DNA of 64,000 nt from assembly GCF_000003815.2 (NCBI RefSeq), contig NC_049984.1:11463043-11527042 (forward strand), in the 5' to 3' direction. The notes beneath the pieces were generated by a model. The model saw only the letters and a list, made by a program, of their open reading frames with translations, did not search any database and was not told the origin of the DNA. The position numbers and the translations under genes were made by a program. The stretch is from Branchiostoma floridae (taxonomy: Eukaryota; Chordata; Leptocardii; Amphioxiformes; Branchiostomatidae). This document shows positions 1-13,700 of this stretch, one piece after another (positions within the stretch are counted from its first letter, which is position 1; every line of letters starts with the position of its first letter).

Positions 1-1
1 C

Positions 2-1987
2 CTTTGGACAGACCTGACGCAGTCTTGCTGCCCCAGCAACAACAGCATCAATGCACACTCCTGTAACTTCTACAACAATACCAACCCTGACTGTGCTACT
101 GCTGTAAGTATAATTTATACAGCACATTAAAGTGAAAACCTTAAGTCTTCTTGATGGTTATGTATTCTACACAACTGCAAGTGTGACCTCTTCATCTGGT
201 TACTATGAGGGTATGTCAAAAAGTTATCCAAGTGGTTTTATAACTAGCTCATTGTTATATCAAGTAAGTTAAAATTTGGTACAAAGGTATAGGCACATAA
301 TTGTACATGTATCTTCCTGAGACTGAGTTCTTCTTCTTGTGTCTGAGTTGGTTTCAAGGTGACCACACACTTGGGTCTGTCAGAAGATCAGTTCCTCTAA
401 ATTGACTTGAATTACATTTTTGACTCACCGTTATATATTGAAAGAACATGAGGGTATATTAAATACCAGTACATGACTGTATATATAGCCTCATGCTGGT
501 AGATATCTCACAGAATTCTTAAAGTGAGTCAAAAGGGCATGCAGTCCGCTATTGTATTTACACATACTGGTAACAGTGCCCCTCACACCCATCTCACATG
601 AACAGATATTCTAATATGACCTTTGTTTCCTCCCCAGATGGAACAGGTGTCCCATGTGATCAAGGACATAGGTCTGAACAGGTACAACCTGTTTGCCAAC
701 TGTTCAGGTGGGATCCCTCCTCACTCAGCTGGGCTGGGCTTCGATGGACAGAAATACGTCACCTATGATGTGGACCCACCTGTGTTCCATAAGTACTACT
801 TTGGGCAGAAGAGGAGAATGGTAAAGTTGTGTTCTTGGTGTGGATTTTGAGTGGTGGATAGGTCTTGGGACAGAGAGTAAGTTGTAGAGGATCGGGCCTC
901 CCAGCAGACTTCTTTGAAGGAACAGCAGGGACTGATTTTGTTTGAGATTTTTGAAATAAAGAGAATAAATTGAGAAGGGTTGATGGATCTTAATGATTTT
1001 TGATCTGTAGATGCACAACCATGGAGCTTGTTTATAGAATGATTTTTTTAGGTTGTGCAGTTCTTTTTGTATTCAAGGTTACCTGGTCATTATGAAATTA
1101 CACATAGCTAACATTAGCGCCATTATGGAATGCGTGCAGTGTCAAGTCAAGGATGACAGTAGGCGCAATTCAAGGAACACATTCAACATGTTTACAACTA
1201 TCATGGCAAACTATCATGGCGAACCCAAGATGATGGACAAGGGTACAACGTCATCCATAATGTAACCACTAGTGGACCATACCACTTGTTACATAGGTGG
1301 TGATCCAAACCAATTGTATTACCAACTATTATATAGTGGCGTAGATAAATATTAGTATTTATCAAAGGTATCAAGTAGAGGAATGTTATGTTGATATTAG
1401 CATTATTTCAATGATCAATACTAAATGTTGTTCTAATGCCTTCCTTTCCCTGGTAGATACTGAAGGACATCCCCAGCCACAAGCTGAAGGCACAGATCCC
1501 CTGCATCAACACATCGGCCATCACCACGTACCTCAACAACCCATACGTCAGGCAGAGTCTACATATACCAGAGAACATCACCTCCTGGGAAGTCTGCTCG
1601 TAAGGGATTCATTCTATCATATCTGAAACATGCCATCTTAGTACCAGGAAGGGTTAATGTGAGTCGAGGCTAGAGGTTAAAGAAACAAGAATAATGCATT
1701 GACCAGTTGAAAAGGAAACAATTTGTTGAAGGGATGGTTACACACAATGTATGACATCTTGATGCTCCCCATTTTGTAGTGTGAGGGTCAAATGATCCTT
1801 TTCTGGGAATGCTAAGTTTGAAAGTATTTTGTATGTCAAGTGTAAAACTACTTTTCTGCAGTTCAGAATGTAGTAAATCCTCTTTATTTTATCATTTTCA
1901 GATCTGCTGTCCTACAGCACTACACTTTCCAATACGATACCATGAAATCTCAGTACGACCAGATCATCATGGCATTTGTAAGTTCAT

Positions 1988-2042
<55 letters not shown>

Positions 2043-5000
2043 GTCATGCACACAAATACGAGGAACATTAAAAAGTTCTCAGCCTCATCCAGAAATAATA
2101 AGCACAACTCAAATTTCAAATCATTAAAGTCATTACTTTCCAGGCAACATCTTTTTTTTAAATCAGTAGGTAAGTGGGTGAACTGTGCTCAGATATGTAA
2201 GGGTCGAGTTCCCTATGCCATAGATTTATTGAAGGCGGAGACATTATCAAATTGTTTGATAAGGATTTCTTTGTATTTCAAGTAGAAAGATCTGGGTGTC
2301 TGACCCACATATCTCAGGTTGCAGCTCAATTGTCCACATTTTTTCCTTCACTCTTAGTCTTACCTAAGATTACTGGGTGTTGCCTGCAAAGTAATGATCA
2401 CAATAATTTCAATATTGGTACACATTCATAAGACTTAATACTTAACATCTATGCTTCAAAATTTGTTTTTCTGGGTGAGGCCGAGAGCTTATTGATCACC
2501 CCTCGCATACAGTATAAGGGTAAAGGTAACTTTGTTAATGCCAAAACACACAGAAATCGTCTCAGGAGTTTAGGTACATGAGAATTGAAATAATTATTTT
2601 GATACTCCAGAACTCTTGGACACATTCTAAGTTTTATATTCGTCTAGTGCAAATCATAGTAAAACTTCCACAGTATGGCCATAAATGCACCACAATAGCT
2701 AAAAAGCAAACCTCAATGGTCCATCAGCTTACTCCTATGGACAATAAGCTTTCCACAATGTCCCATAAACTATCCACAATAGCCAGTAAGCTAAGTACAA
2801 TGTCCCATACACTTTGTGAAATGGGTCAGTAATCTACCCACAATGCCCTATGGGCTGCTTGGATAGCCAAGAAGCTGGTATCAATGTCAATAAACTAACT
2901 CCAATGGCCAATAGGATCAGCCATTCTCTCCTTAAGGTCGACCACCTGCCCTCCTGGGAAAAGGTGTTGGATGTTCTTTGCACAGTGACACACCTTGGCA
3001 TCTGTTTGCTTTATCAAATATCATCCTACATAAATCATCATTCATGTATCAGCTATTTTGATTGTGTTCTTAGTCTTATGCACATAGAACTCAAATCAAT
3101 TCCGTACCGTACAGTTGTGAATTACACAAACATGATAAATGTACATGTATGTTTTTTTTAACATTCCATTTTTGGTGATGTTCTCAAGTGGTGTTGGTAT
3201 ATAAAAAGTATATTTTGTGAGTTTCTTGGCTATGACTCGCATGTACATTGTCCCTTCACACATCAATGTGTGAATGTTTGCTGAATGTTCAACTTTTGTT
3301 CCTATAGCAAGGTTTTAAAAAACTTCTTTATTTCTTTATCTTGGCTTTTCCATTGCCACTGTCTATTACACATGTACATGTGTGTCTAGTGAATGGAAGG
3401 AGAGGCAAAACAGGTGATATGAATCACCCCTCCTAGTTTCCTCCCCCTGAATATGCCTCTGCATACACACACATATTCCTTGTAGATCAACACTCCCTTT
3501 AAGAAGTTGACTCTTAACTTTCTTTTGTTGGTCTAGATTATGAAACAAAGAAATCTATTACTTTGGCCCAAATCAGATAGAAGTTCTCATTTCCACCAAT
3601 GGACAACTCCAGTATTGGCGATGTATGGCCATACTTAACTTATAAATCCAAAGGTTGAGACTGGGAACACTGAACATTGTTCATGGAACTGTGGCACCTT
3701 CTCCCATGTATCTATCTGCTTGTGATTTGGACATAAAACCCGGACTGGCAGAGGTGGAATCCAACAGGACTTAAGACTGGCCCATAAAGGAGCGCTCCGC
3801 AGAGAAGGATTACTGTGATGTGATGGGGTCGTAAAAACAATAAAAAAACTCCAGCTGTAACAACTCGGAATGACAGTTTGATCTGTGCGGGACCGGGCCT
3901 GATCAGATGAACTACTTGATGCTGTGGTTAGCCGGGATGATGATGGGAATCTGTGCTGTGATAGCTACGATATTGTGGGATTAGGGCGTGTGTTGTGGAG
4001 TGGCAGGGAGCCTACCAATGAAGACTGCTGTCATGGTAGAGACACATGCATGTGTAGAGGGCAATGTGAGCGAAGTGTTCTGTTAAAATTGGGTCATACA
4101 TTCGCTGGAAGGATACAATTCTCTGGCTTGACATAAAATGATGCAGTATAGTGAGAGTATGACCATCTTTTTTGTAGATACAAAATGTTGAATCTGTTCT
4201 GATTTGAATCTGTTCTGATTTGAATCTGTTCTGAAATGTTTTAGTCTCTTTGACCTGAGCCTGGTAAATGCTGTAAAAAGGCCTTAAATGGCAACATCTC
4301 ATCATCTGCTCTCTTTCTTTCTTTTCATCATTTGCTTCTGTTATCTTCTTTCACAAAACACAAAATACTTATGATGGAACAAAGAGTGGACCAGTCAGTA
4401 GAATACATAAAGAGTAAAGGTGGCTTTCTGTTAAGCATTAAATCCTAGATTATCCAGCCTGTACGGAATGACAGCATTATGTATTTCATGTTTTTATACC
4501 TACCCACACATTGAGGCGAATCAAAGCAGAGGAATAAGCGAGGATAAAGCTGGGATGATAGCCTGTGACAGAATGTCCCCTGTAGCGCAGGATTCAGCCC
4601 AAGTTTTGGCATGAATTTGACGAGGGATTTGTGCGGGACAGCTGGTGCCCCAACTTTTGGAGGCTGTGGAACGTTGGATGGTGCATGTAGATGAGAGATA
4701 CGTGTTGTATGATGGATGGACGTTATGTCCCGGTGTTTGGATCCGACAAATCAATCAGCGGGAAGGTACTGAGGGGAGAAGTTGTGACTGCTCTCAGCCT
4801 CAGAATGGATGATGTATGATGGATGATTTAGGGTCGGTTATCTCTTCACCTTTGCTGCTTGCTATGGAAGCTAATTAANNNNNNNNNNNNNNNNNNNNNN
4901 NNNNNNNNNNNNNNNNNNNNNNNNNNNNNNNNNNNNNNNNNNNNNNNNNNNNNNNNNNNNNNNNNNNNNNNNNNNNNNAATTTTTCACATTATAAGAATA

Positions 5001-8000
5001 GTCTATTTCAGAGCTACATTTCTGTGCCTATGAACAATGCTGTAACATCTACATAATGTGCATTACAGGAACAGATTCAAAGGAGGGCATGGCTGTTCAA
5101 TGATGGGAAGGACCAAATTGCTGGCTTTGTCAAGGAATACCAAAACTTTGCCTTCCTAACAGTCAAGGTAAATGTTTGCAACTTATACAATCCATCCACA
5201 GCAATTCTTTTCTTGGTTTTTGTATTCTTAGGGCTGGCAGAACATGGGTTGACAATGCCTTATTCTAGCCCCACTGCAAACATACCAGACAGGCAGTACT
5301 GGCTGTCCATTTATATCAGAAAGTACTTAGTCCAATTTGGTAAATTTGGAAAAATAAACAGTGGCTGTAATCATTTTGTTGAAGGCAGGTAGTGTTCACA
5401 AGTGTCCTGTATTCAAGGGCATCGGTCCACAGACCACACACTGGGCTATGTTGAGTTGCTAAACCCCTTGTAATTGGGAGTTTAACTGATGAGTTCTACA
5501 CCAAACAGACCCTGCCTTATCTGATCTCACCGCCGGGAGATCACCTTAACTTGCTTGTCTATGGTGCTGTAAAGACTTGTGTGATTACATGTGTAATGGG
5601 AAAAATACAACCACGTTGTGGATGTGGTGTAAGGGACGATGGCTTACTTGGCTTCAAGTCCACTTATGATTGTTTGTACTTAAAAGTAGATTATAGCAAG
5701 CCTGTATAAGCATTGAAATTTTATTATAAATATTTATGTAATTTGGATTCAAGTTGCAGCATGTGTAGCTGTGCCATAATAATGAAACTACTGGTACTCC
5801 CCCTTGTAGCTTACATGTTTTTATGTGGCGAAGTGAAGCATTCCTCCCTTTTGTCGAAATGTAAAAAATGCATGGACTGTAAACTTGGCAACAGCTNNNN
5901 NNNNNNNNNNNNNNNNNNNNNNNNNNNNNNNNNNNNNNNNNNNNNNNNNNNNNNNNNNNNNNNNNNNNNNNNNNNNNNNNNNNNNNNNNNNNNNNNATTG
6001 AGCTAACTTTAAAAGTTTTCTTTTTTCATTCTTACTGAAAAAGGATTCACATGCAGTTTAACTTGATTGTCAGTGAAGAATTTGTACTTTTATTAACAAA
6101 GAGACACCAACTTACATTTTTATGATTGGTCTTTGAAAAACAGGGATGGAAAAAAATGAGTGATGGTCTCTCGCTAAAAGAAGTATATGAAATGAAATTT
6201 TCTTATTTTTTTTTACACCTCAATAATTACACTGCTGTAGTATACACAATATACATTGAAATTTTCTTTGTTATAGATGCCTTATTTTTCAAAATACTTT
6301 TTACAGCTGTTTGGTTTGAGCAATAGAAGTACTACATTGGGTAGTACAACATCTTTCCAGGCACACAGTCTAACAAGTCACAGCAAAAGAAGTGAAAAAT
6401 GGGGGACAGAAAGAGACGTATAGTGTTGGGTGAATTCATCAATTTGAGACTTTTTTGAAGGTCACAGTCAAATGGAGGATTCAATCTCTCCCCTGATCCT
6501 CTTCAAACAAAATCAAAACTTCATTATAGGAGCTTCCCCGTGGAATACACGGTGGCGATTAATATCGCCAATAAAAGTTTCGTTATTCATAGGAATCCAG
6601 CCTTATCTAAAACCACATCAAGACAAATGTGAAAACTTGCAATTTTGTCTGAAATCCCTCTCTAATACCTCTCACATGGGGTCTGCGAGCCATGGAAATG
6701 CTAAGTCAGGTATGATTGAGACGTCATAAGATATCATAAATCCCCCCTAGGTAGTAAGCGATACATCCTGACACGGCACACCTTGCGTGATGTGATTTGC
6801 CTGTCATTGTTGAGCCTGATGTATCGAACTGTTCTGTGAGCTATCCCCCGCGTGCGCCTGATGAGCCCCGCTCCCCGGGCCCTGCGCTCTTCTGAACCGG
6901 TACGAGAAGGGTCAGCACGGCCTCTTTCCAATACCGCCCTCATCCACGTAATAATCCGCAATTTTATTGTATTAATGTGGCACGTAACTGGCCGGGTCCT
7001 TACAGATGGGGGTGCCTCAACCTGTGATCCCAGTTTAATGATATGTGACTTACAGGAATCCCTGGTTTGTGTGGGGCAATACTGCAGGGATCAGAGGTAG
7101 TGAATTTTTGGAGTGCGGGCGACCTGCCAGGTGCAACATTGGTGCACTAGACATTAGTCAAATTTCACAAACTAGAAGTGTCATCTGATATTGCACCTAT
7201 GTTCAGGATGTGCTACAGTAGAAACTGGTATAAATTGGACTGTGGTTTTTAGAAAAGTCCAAGAGTTTGCATTACAAGTTCATGTCAGCTATGGTGTCAC
7301 TCTAGTATACATGTACACCAGTCCTGCACAGCACAGTGTCAATCTAGCTGATTGTGTATATCATGTGGCTGTAAATGATCTAGAGAAATACTGCTTTGTC
7401 TGTATAAGAAAAAGCATTTGGTCTGATAACCTACATGTATACAGGAAATAACTGCAGCTTCTAACTATGCTTCTTAAAGATTCCTTCACCCTCCGTCTGG
7501 TCATCCATTTCAAATCCACCAATCCTCCACCAGAAGGGCCCAATTCTGTAATTGAATTACCTCCAAATCCCCCACNNNNNNNNNNNNNNNNNNNNNNNNN
7601 NNNNNNNNNNNNNNNNNNNNNNNNNNNNNNNNNNNNNNNNNNNNNNNNNNNNNNNNNNNNNNNNNNNNNNNNNNNNNNNNNNNNNNNNNNNNNNNNNNNN
7701 NNNNNNNNNNNNNNNNNNNNNNNNNNNNNNNNNNNNNNNNNNNNNNNNNNNNNNNNNNNNNNNNNNNNNNNNNNNNTACAGGGAAGTCCTCTCTGTTGGG
7801 TCGTAAAGCCTGTCCTGTTCATCTCAGGTCATTATTTGTACAGTTTAGCCCCTATCTGAGGTTATAAAATGGTATCATCCATCAAGAGTCCAAATGTGTC
7901 CCTAGAGGGTAGGGTGATATTGCCCTGTGGTAATGTTCATATTACCCTGTGGGCAACCGTGCATGGACAATTGGTCATAATGTTGTCTGATGTCCAACAG

Positions 8001-9232
8001 GGGACAGCTCTGTTTGTGGTCTCCCTCCCCCTCGTGCCAGGTCATAAAAAGTTGATGTAGTGTCCAATTCTCCTCTACCTACAAGGACTATATATAGATC
8101 TACAGAAGTCAGTTTAATGGCCAGTGGAGGACAGGACATGATGTAGTGTTGTACANNNNNNNNNNNNNNNNNNNNNNNNNNNNNNNNNNNNNNNNNNNNN
8201 NNNNNNNNNNNNNNNNNNNNNNNNNNNNNNNNNNNNNNNNNNNNNNNNNNNNNNNGAGAGTGAGAATCACCGGCATTTGGGCGGACTCATGTTCAAATTG
8301 AAAAAGCCGGTATCTTTGGTTGGGATCTTCACGTGGTGCGCCGGTTAGTTGGCTTGGGAATACAGGCTGTTTACGAGGTGCACTCAATAAGCAGTTCTCC
8401 TGATTATGCAAACAGCAGCTAAAATGAACCTGATCATAGTTCACTTGTGGTTTTTCCACTTAGTAACATGTACGGTACATTGAGACACTTGTAGAGAAGA
8501 GGTATTTCGTTTTGTTCTCATTCCTGGGTTGTTTTGACTGCTCAAAGATTGGTTGAGGAATGATGGCGAGCCTTTACACTTGCTTATCACAGCACTGAGG
8601 AAGCGAAATTGCAGTGTAGTTTGGTTGAGATGAATTGGAGCCCACAACCATTTGCGTCAGAAGGGCCATGACGCCAATAGCTGCTGTTCGTCAGACGAGG
8701 GATGGAGGGACTTTATGCAGCTTAAAACCCCATTTGTATACAATCATCCACATACTTTCTGAAATGTTGTGCTTGCAGCCAATTCATTTCATTCTGAAAA
8801 TCAAAACAGCTTTGACCCAGTCCAGAGCAGTATTTCTGTTTGATAAATATCAAAATCCTGAATCCAGATATCATTTCATACATATTCATGCCAAAGTAAC
8901 CTCAAAATTGCATTATCCACTACCAATTTGATAGTGTGCTGGGGAAAAGATGTGGAGCTATTTCAGCAATGGAAAGGAAAGTAATGAAACATGAAGACAA
9001 AATGAAATTTTATTTTCAAAAATTTCCAATTCAAATCTTATGGCCATTTGATAAGAGGGCTGATACAGTTGAAGTTGTATGCTAATTGCTATTCCCACTT
9101 CTAAGATGTGATGTATGTTTGTAAGAACTCGTGTGTTGTTTACCCCAGGGTGCAGGTCATATGGTCCCCATGGACAAGCCTAACGCTGCCTTCACCATGA
9201 TCAACAACTTCCTAAAGAAGAGACCTTTTTGA
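2..9232 (+). CDS. CTSA: Cathepsin A / lysosomal serine carboxypeptidase (peptidase S10), 3' part, six exons seen
   Basis: Peptidase family S10 carboxypeptidase, in vertebrates the lysosomal protective protein that stabilises beta-galactosidase and neuraminidase. Exons seen: 2-103, 638-820, 1457-1599, 1902-1977, 5069-5167 and 9149-9232, all with AG/GT borders; those that can be checked keep phase. The order matches human cathepsin A: a Cys-rich stretch (LW..L....CC, CNFY), [10 protein letters not shown], a [10 protein letters not shown] block, SQYDQII, an EQIAGFVKE-like block (here [11 protein letters not shown]) and the final [15 protein letters not shown], whose His is the catalytic one. The 5' exons with the catalytic Ser lie left of the window. 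The exon with the NGD..MACN segment and the catalytic Asp belongs between 1977 and 5069 and is not found; the 100-N gap at 4879-4978 is the likely place. Stop is TGA at 9230-9232. It converges on MTBP. Confidence 0.93.
1988..2040. repeat. (CA)n microsatellite
   Basis: About 50 bases of uninterrupted CA dinucleotide beginning ten bases after the donor site of the CTSA exon that ends at 1977. Length polymorphism is expected. The open frames across it (His-Thr repeats) are not genes. Confidence 0.98.
2712..2915. repeat. Degenerate 21-bp minisatellite in a CTSA intron
   Basis: Imperfect tandem copies of a unit like CCACAATGTCCCATAAACT, best preserved at about 2750-2820 and decaying toward 2915. 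The period of 21 is divisible by three, so one frame stays open and reads as a seven-residue repeat (roughly STMSHKL). Nothing else suggests coding. Confidence 0.7.
4186..4236. repeat. Three-copy 16-bp direct repeat
   Basis: The unit GAATCTGTTCTGATTT is repeated twice exactly and a third time with a changed end, within a CTSA intron. No function is evident. Confidence 0.8.
4879..4978. other. Assembly gap (100 N)
   Basis: Run of exactly 100 N, a usual placeholder for a gap of unknown size. It lies in the CTSA interval where one coding exon (catalytic Asp segment) is missing from the visible sequence. Confidence 0.99.
5168..9148 (+). other. CTSA last intron, with three gaps and a GC-rich noncoding block
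   Basis: Nearly 4 kb between the last two CTSA exons. It contains N gaps at 5897-5996, 7576-7776 and 8156-8255. I see no exon in it. A stretch at about 6530-7020 is richer in CpG than its surroundings, has an inverted repeat GGCGAT-TAAT-ATCGCC at 6554-6569 and a GACGTCAT half CRE-like site at 6720-6727; it could be regulatory or an old repeat. A hammerhead-like core occurs at 8595-8608. Confidence 0.6.
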
Positions 9233-10732
9233 AGGAGAGACCAATATCAAGACAAGCTTTTCTGCAACAGGGATTCATGAAATGTACTTACAAACATATC
9301 TAGTAAAACTCAGTGTGATGGACAATGTGCAAAAGAATGCCTACATGTGTAGTTGGTAGAGTCTTGAATAGGCCAGACCATTTTAGTTAAATGACACATC
9401 ATTTTCAGGCAAACATGTATTAAGAAAATCATGGTATTGAAAACTCTCTTCTACATCTCCATTTGTTAATAGCTGGCCACTGACCGCATGGGACATATTT
9501 TTGAGGAAAATCTTCAAGATTCCCTATCAAGCAAGGGAAGATTGTGGGTTTTTACAGTCTACATGTATAATGTCCAAAATTTTGTTTCAAGCAGTATTGT
9601 ATTTGATAAGCTGACGGTGTATAAGGCAGAAGCTATCGTTCATTACATACACGAGTCAACAAAAGCAATAGAGCCCTGGTCACAGCTAATACTTAAAATG
9701 TATACTGAGATCTATTTCTTATACTGAGCAATCCACATGGCTCATTAAGCACCCACTTGGCTAAAAAAAGAAATACCACCAAGTTTGTATTGCATATGTG
9801 TAAACTGTTATCATGTTGTATGTTAGAGAAAATTCGAAACACAGAACATATGATATTCTGTACATACATAAAGTGGTTTTAAAAGTGGGTAATCAAGCAA
9901 CATGTATGTTGAAAGATTTGGTGTACATTTTAATTTTCTACAGAGCAATGCCTCTGTATTATGATGCAGGAGCTGTAAGCATTACCTGGAGATGTTAGTG
10001 TACTATGCAACACTTAATATATTTACCATTTCTTGATTTATTATAGCATTTGTGTTAAATGTTCAGTCAATTATAGAATAATGTATATTGCACAATTCAA
10101 TTTTTCCTGTACTATGTTATGTCATTTCAGTATTACCATTAAATATATTGGGCAAAGGTGTGTATATCTGGTGAAAGACATGTGATTTAGAGGGCAATAA
10201 TTATGACTTACTAGCCTACAAAATTGTGTATACAAGGTTTCAGGACAAACATGTTGCTGCTTGGGCTTTTTTTGGTGGTATAAGCTAAGGACAAGAGTAC
10301 ATCTGATTTAAACAATGTAAAAAAGATCTTGGTCCATTTTTCCAGACATTTTTGAGCAGTGTTTAGTTGAAAGTGGACTGGACTTGGTTACAATTATCTT
10401 CACAGAATTGTTCGTCTCAATAAAATGACAATCAAGCACCTGGTTGACACAACATGTATGACTGAATTGTTTTTCCATTCTTTTTAAGTAAGACACATAT
10501 AAAACCTTCCTTCTTGCAAAGTTTATTTTATATTCGAGAATGATTGATACTTGTAGAATGTTGTACAAAGACCAGCACTGACAGATAAAAGAATCAGTTA
10601 TTCACATTTACATTCATTTTCTTTTCATTTTCTTGATTAAAAAGCTTCACAAGTTACATCAGCTGCAACAATTGTGAATACTGATGTACACAGGGAACAT
10701 GTCCTCTGTCATCCACATCCATACCATCTCCT
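9233..10732. other. Convergent CTSA/MTBP 3' region
   Basis: 1.5 kb, AT-rich, without coding potential. It should hold both 3' UTRs. An ATTAAA at 10138-10143 (plus) is a possible poly(A) signal for CTSA, about 0.9 kb after its stop. On the minus strand AATAAA at 10522-10527 lies about 200 bases past the MTBP stop and is a good candidate signal for that gene. Confidence 0.5.
10522..10527 (-). promoter_or_regulatory. Candidate MTBP poly(A) signal AATAAA
   Basis: Minus-strand AATAAA about 205 bases downstream of the MTBP TAG. Position and sequence fit; cleavage has not been shown. Confidence 0.5.
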
Positions 10733-13700
10733 CTACTCAATGTAGAAACCAACAACCTGCAAAAAAATGGTGAATATAAATAGTTATCAAATATTGCAGG
10801 GCAAAAAAGGTTGTATTATATATTCATTATTCATTGTTTCCAATGGCTGTGAGGCAGAGGCACACTCTTGGAAACAGGAATCTTTGAATGATTGATACAA
10901 TAGATGTAAAGTTAAGTGTTAAAAAATTTTAAAAGATCTCACTCCAAAATCCTACCTGTTTTACGTTTTGTTCTGCGAGCCTCTTCATGTGATCCTCCAG
11001 CTTGTGGGAATTCTTTAAGTCCTGCAACAAAGACATTATGAACCATTCATAAAAGTGCTTCATCTCCTACATTTTGCATCTTAGGCTATATGCAGTTATT
11101 GCATCTGCCAATGAGGTTATGCTTTTTGCACTAGTTGAAAACGTAAAACATTATGAGTGGATTCACGACTAGGAATTATTCTGCAAATTCTTGTGCAGAA
11201 AATGCTTGCAGTTTGGCAAAACTTTGTCAGAGGGCACTTCTCCACATGGCCTGCTCAAACCAGATGGTGGACATGGACAAACCACAACCTTATTGCTTTC
11301 ACTCTTTTAAAAGCTATATGATACCTACTGCAAATTGATGCAATGTCTACGTAGAGACCAGCCTACCTTCAGGAACATCTTGCAGATCTCAAAGAGACGA
11401 GTGCAGCAGGCTTTGTACTTCTTGTGGCTCTTTCCTACACCGTTCTGTGTCAGAGCTTCATCTACAACTTGCCACAGTTTCTATGGGATGGATAATATAA
11501 TTGTTTCCCATTAATAACTTCAAGTTAAAATAATGCCCAACATAATAAACTCTCTGTACAACTTTTGACTGACAGATTTATCACTACACTGCTTTCATGC
11601 TGAATGACATCTATTCATTTAAACAAGTAAAATATGTTCTTAAAGCCACGGAAAAATGTTGCGTTTCTTGTTACCTAACTGACACTAGCAAAAACCTGCC
11701 AACCAGCCCGAGCCTTTTCAGGCAAGAAACAAATTTTTTTATCTCGCTTGGGAGTGATGAAATTCCAATCAGAATTTGAAATAGTCTTGTAAATGTTTTT
11801 GTTCAAGACCTGTGTTTTGAGGTGAAGAAAGAATGTGTATACATGGGTATACATGTAGTACAAACCAAACCCTACCCTTTTGTGTCTGTCTGATCTCTTT
11901 TCTGTGACATTCTGTTGCTTTCCTGATGAATCTGTGTCCTTCTCGGATGTTGCAGCCCTACTTGTAGAACTCTGTCTTCTCTCCTTGTCCTGTACAGAGT
12001 CTGTACAGCTGGAGGCCCTGTGTGTCTGAGGGGTGGCTCTGCTTCTCCTGGATACAGGGGCACTCAGAGTCCTCTCTCTTTTCACATGCTGGGGCAGGCC
12101 TGTTTTACTGATACTGGCATGTCTAGGCAGGATAACGTACACCATGGTTAAAACATTGTCATATGTACATGTACTTGTGTACATGTACATGTACAAGACT
12201 GTGGTGTTTATCTATCTATCTACATGGTAAGAGATGCAGAAGTGAGCATTGTAGGGTGTATGGGGAATCATCCCCTTGCAAAATGTTTAAATTCAAAACC
12301 CTCAGAAATACTATTTCCTGCATTTTGAGGGGCCTACTTTGGTGAAATAACATGGCCCATATGGGCCCAAATCATGGCATAGGGGTCCAAATCACAGCAT
12401 AGGGGCCCAAATCACAGCATAGGGGATCCAAATCACAGCATAGAGGCCCCGATACTGAAAGGACTGTTGAGAACACAGAATTATTAGGTGGCATCTGAAG
12501 GCTCACAAACAACCATTTTTAACACAAACCGTTTGCTCTGCTGCCTGTCCAAGCTGCCATCAGCTTTCCTCTTCTCCACTGTTCTGCTGCTGCTTGACCT
12601 CTGTGACCTTGGGGTGGTTCTCCTCCCAGCATGCTTAGCTGCCTGTTTCTTAGGCGTGGCTGACCTGGTTACCATGGTAGCAGGGGAGGAGGCCTTATCC
12701 ACAGTGCAGGTGGAGGAGGTTTCATGGCTGACGTATCTAGACTGGATCAGTGATATCCGAGCATCCTGGTCCTCAGCCTGTTTACTGTCCAGGCAGTACC
12801 TGATGGGGGAGGAGAAGGAGTTCAGAGGAAAGAAAGGTACAAAGAACATCGCAAACCTAGCGCTAATGGCTACTCATCTGCCATTTTCCATCACCCCTCA
12901 ACATAACAAGGGATACTCTTTCCATCTCCAATCCAGAAATCCTAGACTGCAAAACCCATGGTTTGAATAGGCAGTATATGAGAGAATATACTATCCCACC
13001 CACAACAGGAAAGGTGGCCTGCATATGGAACTTTATCACTTGGGATTTGGCACGCTCCCCCCTCCACCTTTTTACATTTTAATTCATAGTCAAGTTAGAA
13101 TATATAAACCTGCTCTCCAACATGATCTGATGAAAGGACGTAAATTCTACCTGAAACGTCTGACCATTTCCAAAATCATATCCAGTTGTTTGAGTGATTG
13201 CTATTTGGAGATTGATCAAAACATTGGGCTAACAGGAAAGGTACTGCAAATAAGAGTAGAAATCAACATACAAGCTCAGTTACAGGATAGGTCCTATAAG
13301 TGAAGCAACTGATAGAGACTTACTCTATTCCAGGGAGGTCTGTTTTAACTGCCTCTGAGAAGGATGTGGTCTTCATCTGCTCAGGTTCCACATTGTGGGG
13401 CTGCTTTGTTTGATGTCTCAGTTTTCCTTTCTTCTACACAGACCAGATAGGACAGAAACAACACACTACATTTCTTTTTTCAAAGGAAGTTTGAAGCCTA
13501 ACCTAGACATATGATGAGAAAACAAAATAGCAACCATGATTTCGATGTAAAAGCTTTAAAGTCTAAACTTACAGTTAACACTTTAGCCAATATTGCAATT
13601 GCAATGTTATTGTCAAAAAGTTACAAACAAAGATGTAAACTTACAGGTAACTGAAGAGGTGTCAGGTTGTCTTTTGCAGCCATGCCATTGGACAGGAAGT

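Noticed and set aside
725-1018. 97-codon minus-strand open frame
   Set aside because: Opposite strand of a well-supported CTSA exon; no features of its own.
1809-2285. 158-codon open frame with His-Thr repeats
   Set aside because: Runs through the (CA)n microsatellite and an intron of CTSA; only 1902-1977 is coding, in another frame.
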